Shown here in pieces: positions 10,514 to 11,787 of a stretch of 11,787 bases of DNA. The number at the start of each line of letters is the position of its first letter. Within the stretch, counting starts at the first letter, position 1. Source of the DNA: Clostridiaceae bacterium. GTDB taxonomy: Bacteria; Bacillota; Clostridia; Oscillospirales; Butyricicoccaceae. The stretch covers positions 1-11,787 of the forward strand of contig JAGZOP010000060.1 of NCBI GenBank assembly GCA_018383195.1, written 5' to 3'. The notes under the pieces were generated by a model. The model had not been told where the DNA came from, searched no databases, and saw only the letters and a list, made by a program, of their open reading frames with translations. A program made the position numbers and the translations under genes.

Positions 10514-11787
10514 TTTTCCATGTGATGTTCAAGCTGTCGCTTGTAGCGGCAACGGTGGTAATCATCAAATCCACCACCCGCCGCTTGTCGTCAAAGGATA
10601 CATTGTCCCATGTGTCGAGGTAGCCGGAAATCTGATTGACCTGTTCCGGGCTGATGGCCTCCACCGTCAACTCGGCTATCTGCTTCACAAGTTCCTGTTT
10701 GCGCCCGTCCAGTTCCGCTATCTTCACATTCACATAGGAGAGCAGGACATTGTTTGCACCCGTCAGACTGTCCACCAGCTTTTCAATCTCGCTGTCCACA
10801 TGGAGAAGTTCCACTTGCAGGGCGGCAATTTTCGGGTTTGCCTTTGCCGCTTTCTTTCTGCCTGTCAGCGTCTTGTAGCTTGCCAGTTTCTTTACCATCT
10901 GCTGATAAACAACCGTTTCCAGTTCCGAAGTGATGATTTTCCCGCACCCGGCACAGCTTTTATTGTCCAGCCGTTTTGTGCAGCGGAGATATTGCTTTCC
11001 CACAGGATTGTTAATGCTCATAAGAGCATACCCGCAATTCCCGCATTTGATTTTTCCCGCCAGCCATGTATGGGTGGCTTTCCGGGCGGACTGGATTTTC
11101 ATGTTGTTCATCAGCTTCTTGCGGCAGGCCAGCCATATATCCGCCGGGACAATGCCCTCATGGGGAGCCAGCACCAGCATTTGGTCTTTCAAGTCGTTTT
11201 TCTTGCTGGGCTTCACACCCCGTCCCTGATACAGATAACAGCCGTTTGTCCCTGTAAAGTCGGCAGCGTCATTGACAATGATTGTCCCTTGACTTTTGAA
11301 AAATTCGTACACATCAAGGTCTGCCTGCACATAGACAGGATTGCGTAACATCTGCGCCAGCGTGGGGCGTATTAGTTCCTTGCCGTTGAATAAAATTCCC
11401 TGTTCGGCAAAGTACCGGGTAATGTCCCCGTAGGAGGTTGTGGGCTGGGCGTACATCTCAAATATCAGCCGGATATTGGCCGCTTCATCCGGGTTTACCA
11501 CCAGCTTCTTTGTGTTGATACCGTCCATCTTGATAGGCTCGGTGTGGAAGCCGTAGGGGGCTTTCCCGCCCATCTTGAAGCCCCGCTGACTGCGGGAGTA
11601 GTAAGCGTCCGTCACCCGCTTCTGTATCGTTTCCCGTTCAAGCTGGGCGAACACGATACAGATATTCAGCATAGCCCGCCCCATTGGGGTGGAGGTATCA
11701 AACTTTTCCGTAGAGGACACAAACTCCACATTGTACTGCTGGAACAGCTCCATCATGTTGGCAAAGTCCAGAATGGAACGGCTGATA
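10509..11787 (-). CDS. Large serine recombinase, N-terminus beyond the window
   Basis: About 425 C-terminal residues of a large serine recombinase (resolvase/invertase superfamily), the integrase class of Tn4451-like transposons and many Clostridia elements. The frame is open to the window edge. The first visible part is the end of the catalytic domain (SRSILDFANMMELF, STEKFDTSTPMGRAMLN, then FAQLERETIQKRV on the long helix). Next comes the Recombinase domain (GGKAPYGF, then TLAQMLRNPVYVQ), a zinc ribbon with CGNCG and later cysteines ending in CAGCG (about nt 10940-11050), and a coiled coil (about nt 10700-10860) before the C-terminus. The catalytic Ser lies outside. No frameshift is visible, so it may be active. 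It probably drives an element extending to the right, with one end near 10450-10500. Confidence 0.9.
   Translation of the reverse strand, partial: ISRSILDFANMMELFQQYNVEFVSSTEKFDTSTPMGRAMLNICIVFAQLERETIQKRVTDAYYSRSQRGFKMGGKAPYGFHTEPIKMDGINTKKLVVNPDEAANIRLIFEMYAQPTTSYGDITRYFAEQGILFNGKELIRPTLAQMLRNPVYVQADLDVYEFFKSQGTIIVNDAADFTGTNGCYLYQGRGVKPSKKNDLKDQMLVLAPHEGIVPADIWLACRKKLMNNMKIQSARKATHTWLAGKIKCGNCGYALMSINNPVGKQYLRCTKRLDNKSCAGCGKIITSELETVVYQQMVKKLASYKTLTGRKKAAKANPKIAALQVELLHVDSEIEKLVDSLTGANNVLLSYVNVKIAELDGRKQELVKQIAELTVEAISPEQVNQISGYLDTWDNVSFDDKRRVVDLMITTVAATSDSLNITWKI

Noticed and set aside
10497..11348. 283-codon plus-strand open frame
   Set aside because: It lies entirely opposite the serine recombinase coding sequence, whose motifs are clear; the translation is His/Cys/Pro-rich noise.
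1..11787. CRISPR arrays, tRNA or rRNA genes, antibiotic resistance genes, retron or diversity-generating elements
   Set aside because: No regularly spaced repeats, cloverleaf, reverse transcriptase or recognisable resistance gene was found on either strand by reading.

Overview
The window looks like accessory DNA from a gut Clostridia-type Bacillota, most likely an Oscillospiraceae relative. The T4SS gene set, the CD1108-type NlpC/P60 protein, the winged-helix/DUF6017 protein and the DUF4317 protein all point that way. The call rests on recognition of protein families only; no database search was possible.

Region 1 (1-7376, plus strand) is the mating-channel block of a Tn1549/CTn-like integrative conjugative element: the C-terminal part of a VirD4/TraG coupling ATPase, a small secreted membrane protein of VirB2/Maff2 type, an uncatalogued 20-codon ORF spanning a perfect hairpin, a VirB6/TrbL-like channel protein, a PrgI-family protein (VirB3-like), the VirB4 ATPase, and a large membrane-anchored NlpC/P60 cell-wall hydrolase. 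Together they would form the channel, its motors and the peptidoglycan-opening enzyme. A small membrane-protein gene (2160-2492) runs antisense to the operon between virB6 and prgI, with its own ribosome-binding site and a candidate promoter. Four consecutive T4SS genes lack an ATG start (TTG, GTG or ATA, TTG, ATC or GTG), although each has a good Shine-Dalgarno sequence. A GC-rich terminator-like hairpin closes the block.

Region 2 (7492-8394) is a winged-helix replication-initiator-like protein with a DUF6017-type C-terminus, a usual companion of these elements. Region 3 (8447-10083, minus strand) is a two-gene operon, DUF4317 then flavodoxin, joined by an ATGA overlap. It converges on region 2 and is not part of the transfer machinery.

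Region 4 (10084-10508) has no intact gene. It holds a candidate promoter for the DUF4317 operon, two perfect hairpins, and what I read as the left end of an IS200/IS605-family insertion sequence, including a 12-bp inverted repeat that would sequester the tnpA ribosome-binding site and the first ~12 codons of tnpA. The tnpA reading stops resembling the family just before a large serine recombinase gene (10509 to the window edge, minus strand, 5' end missing). The simplest reading is that a second, serine-recombinase-driven element abuts or interrupts the IS, so the window is a nested mosaic of mobile DNA. The most interesting items are the run of non-ATG starts, the mini-ORF/hairpin before virB6, the antisense membrane gene and the IS200/recombinase junction.
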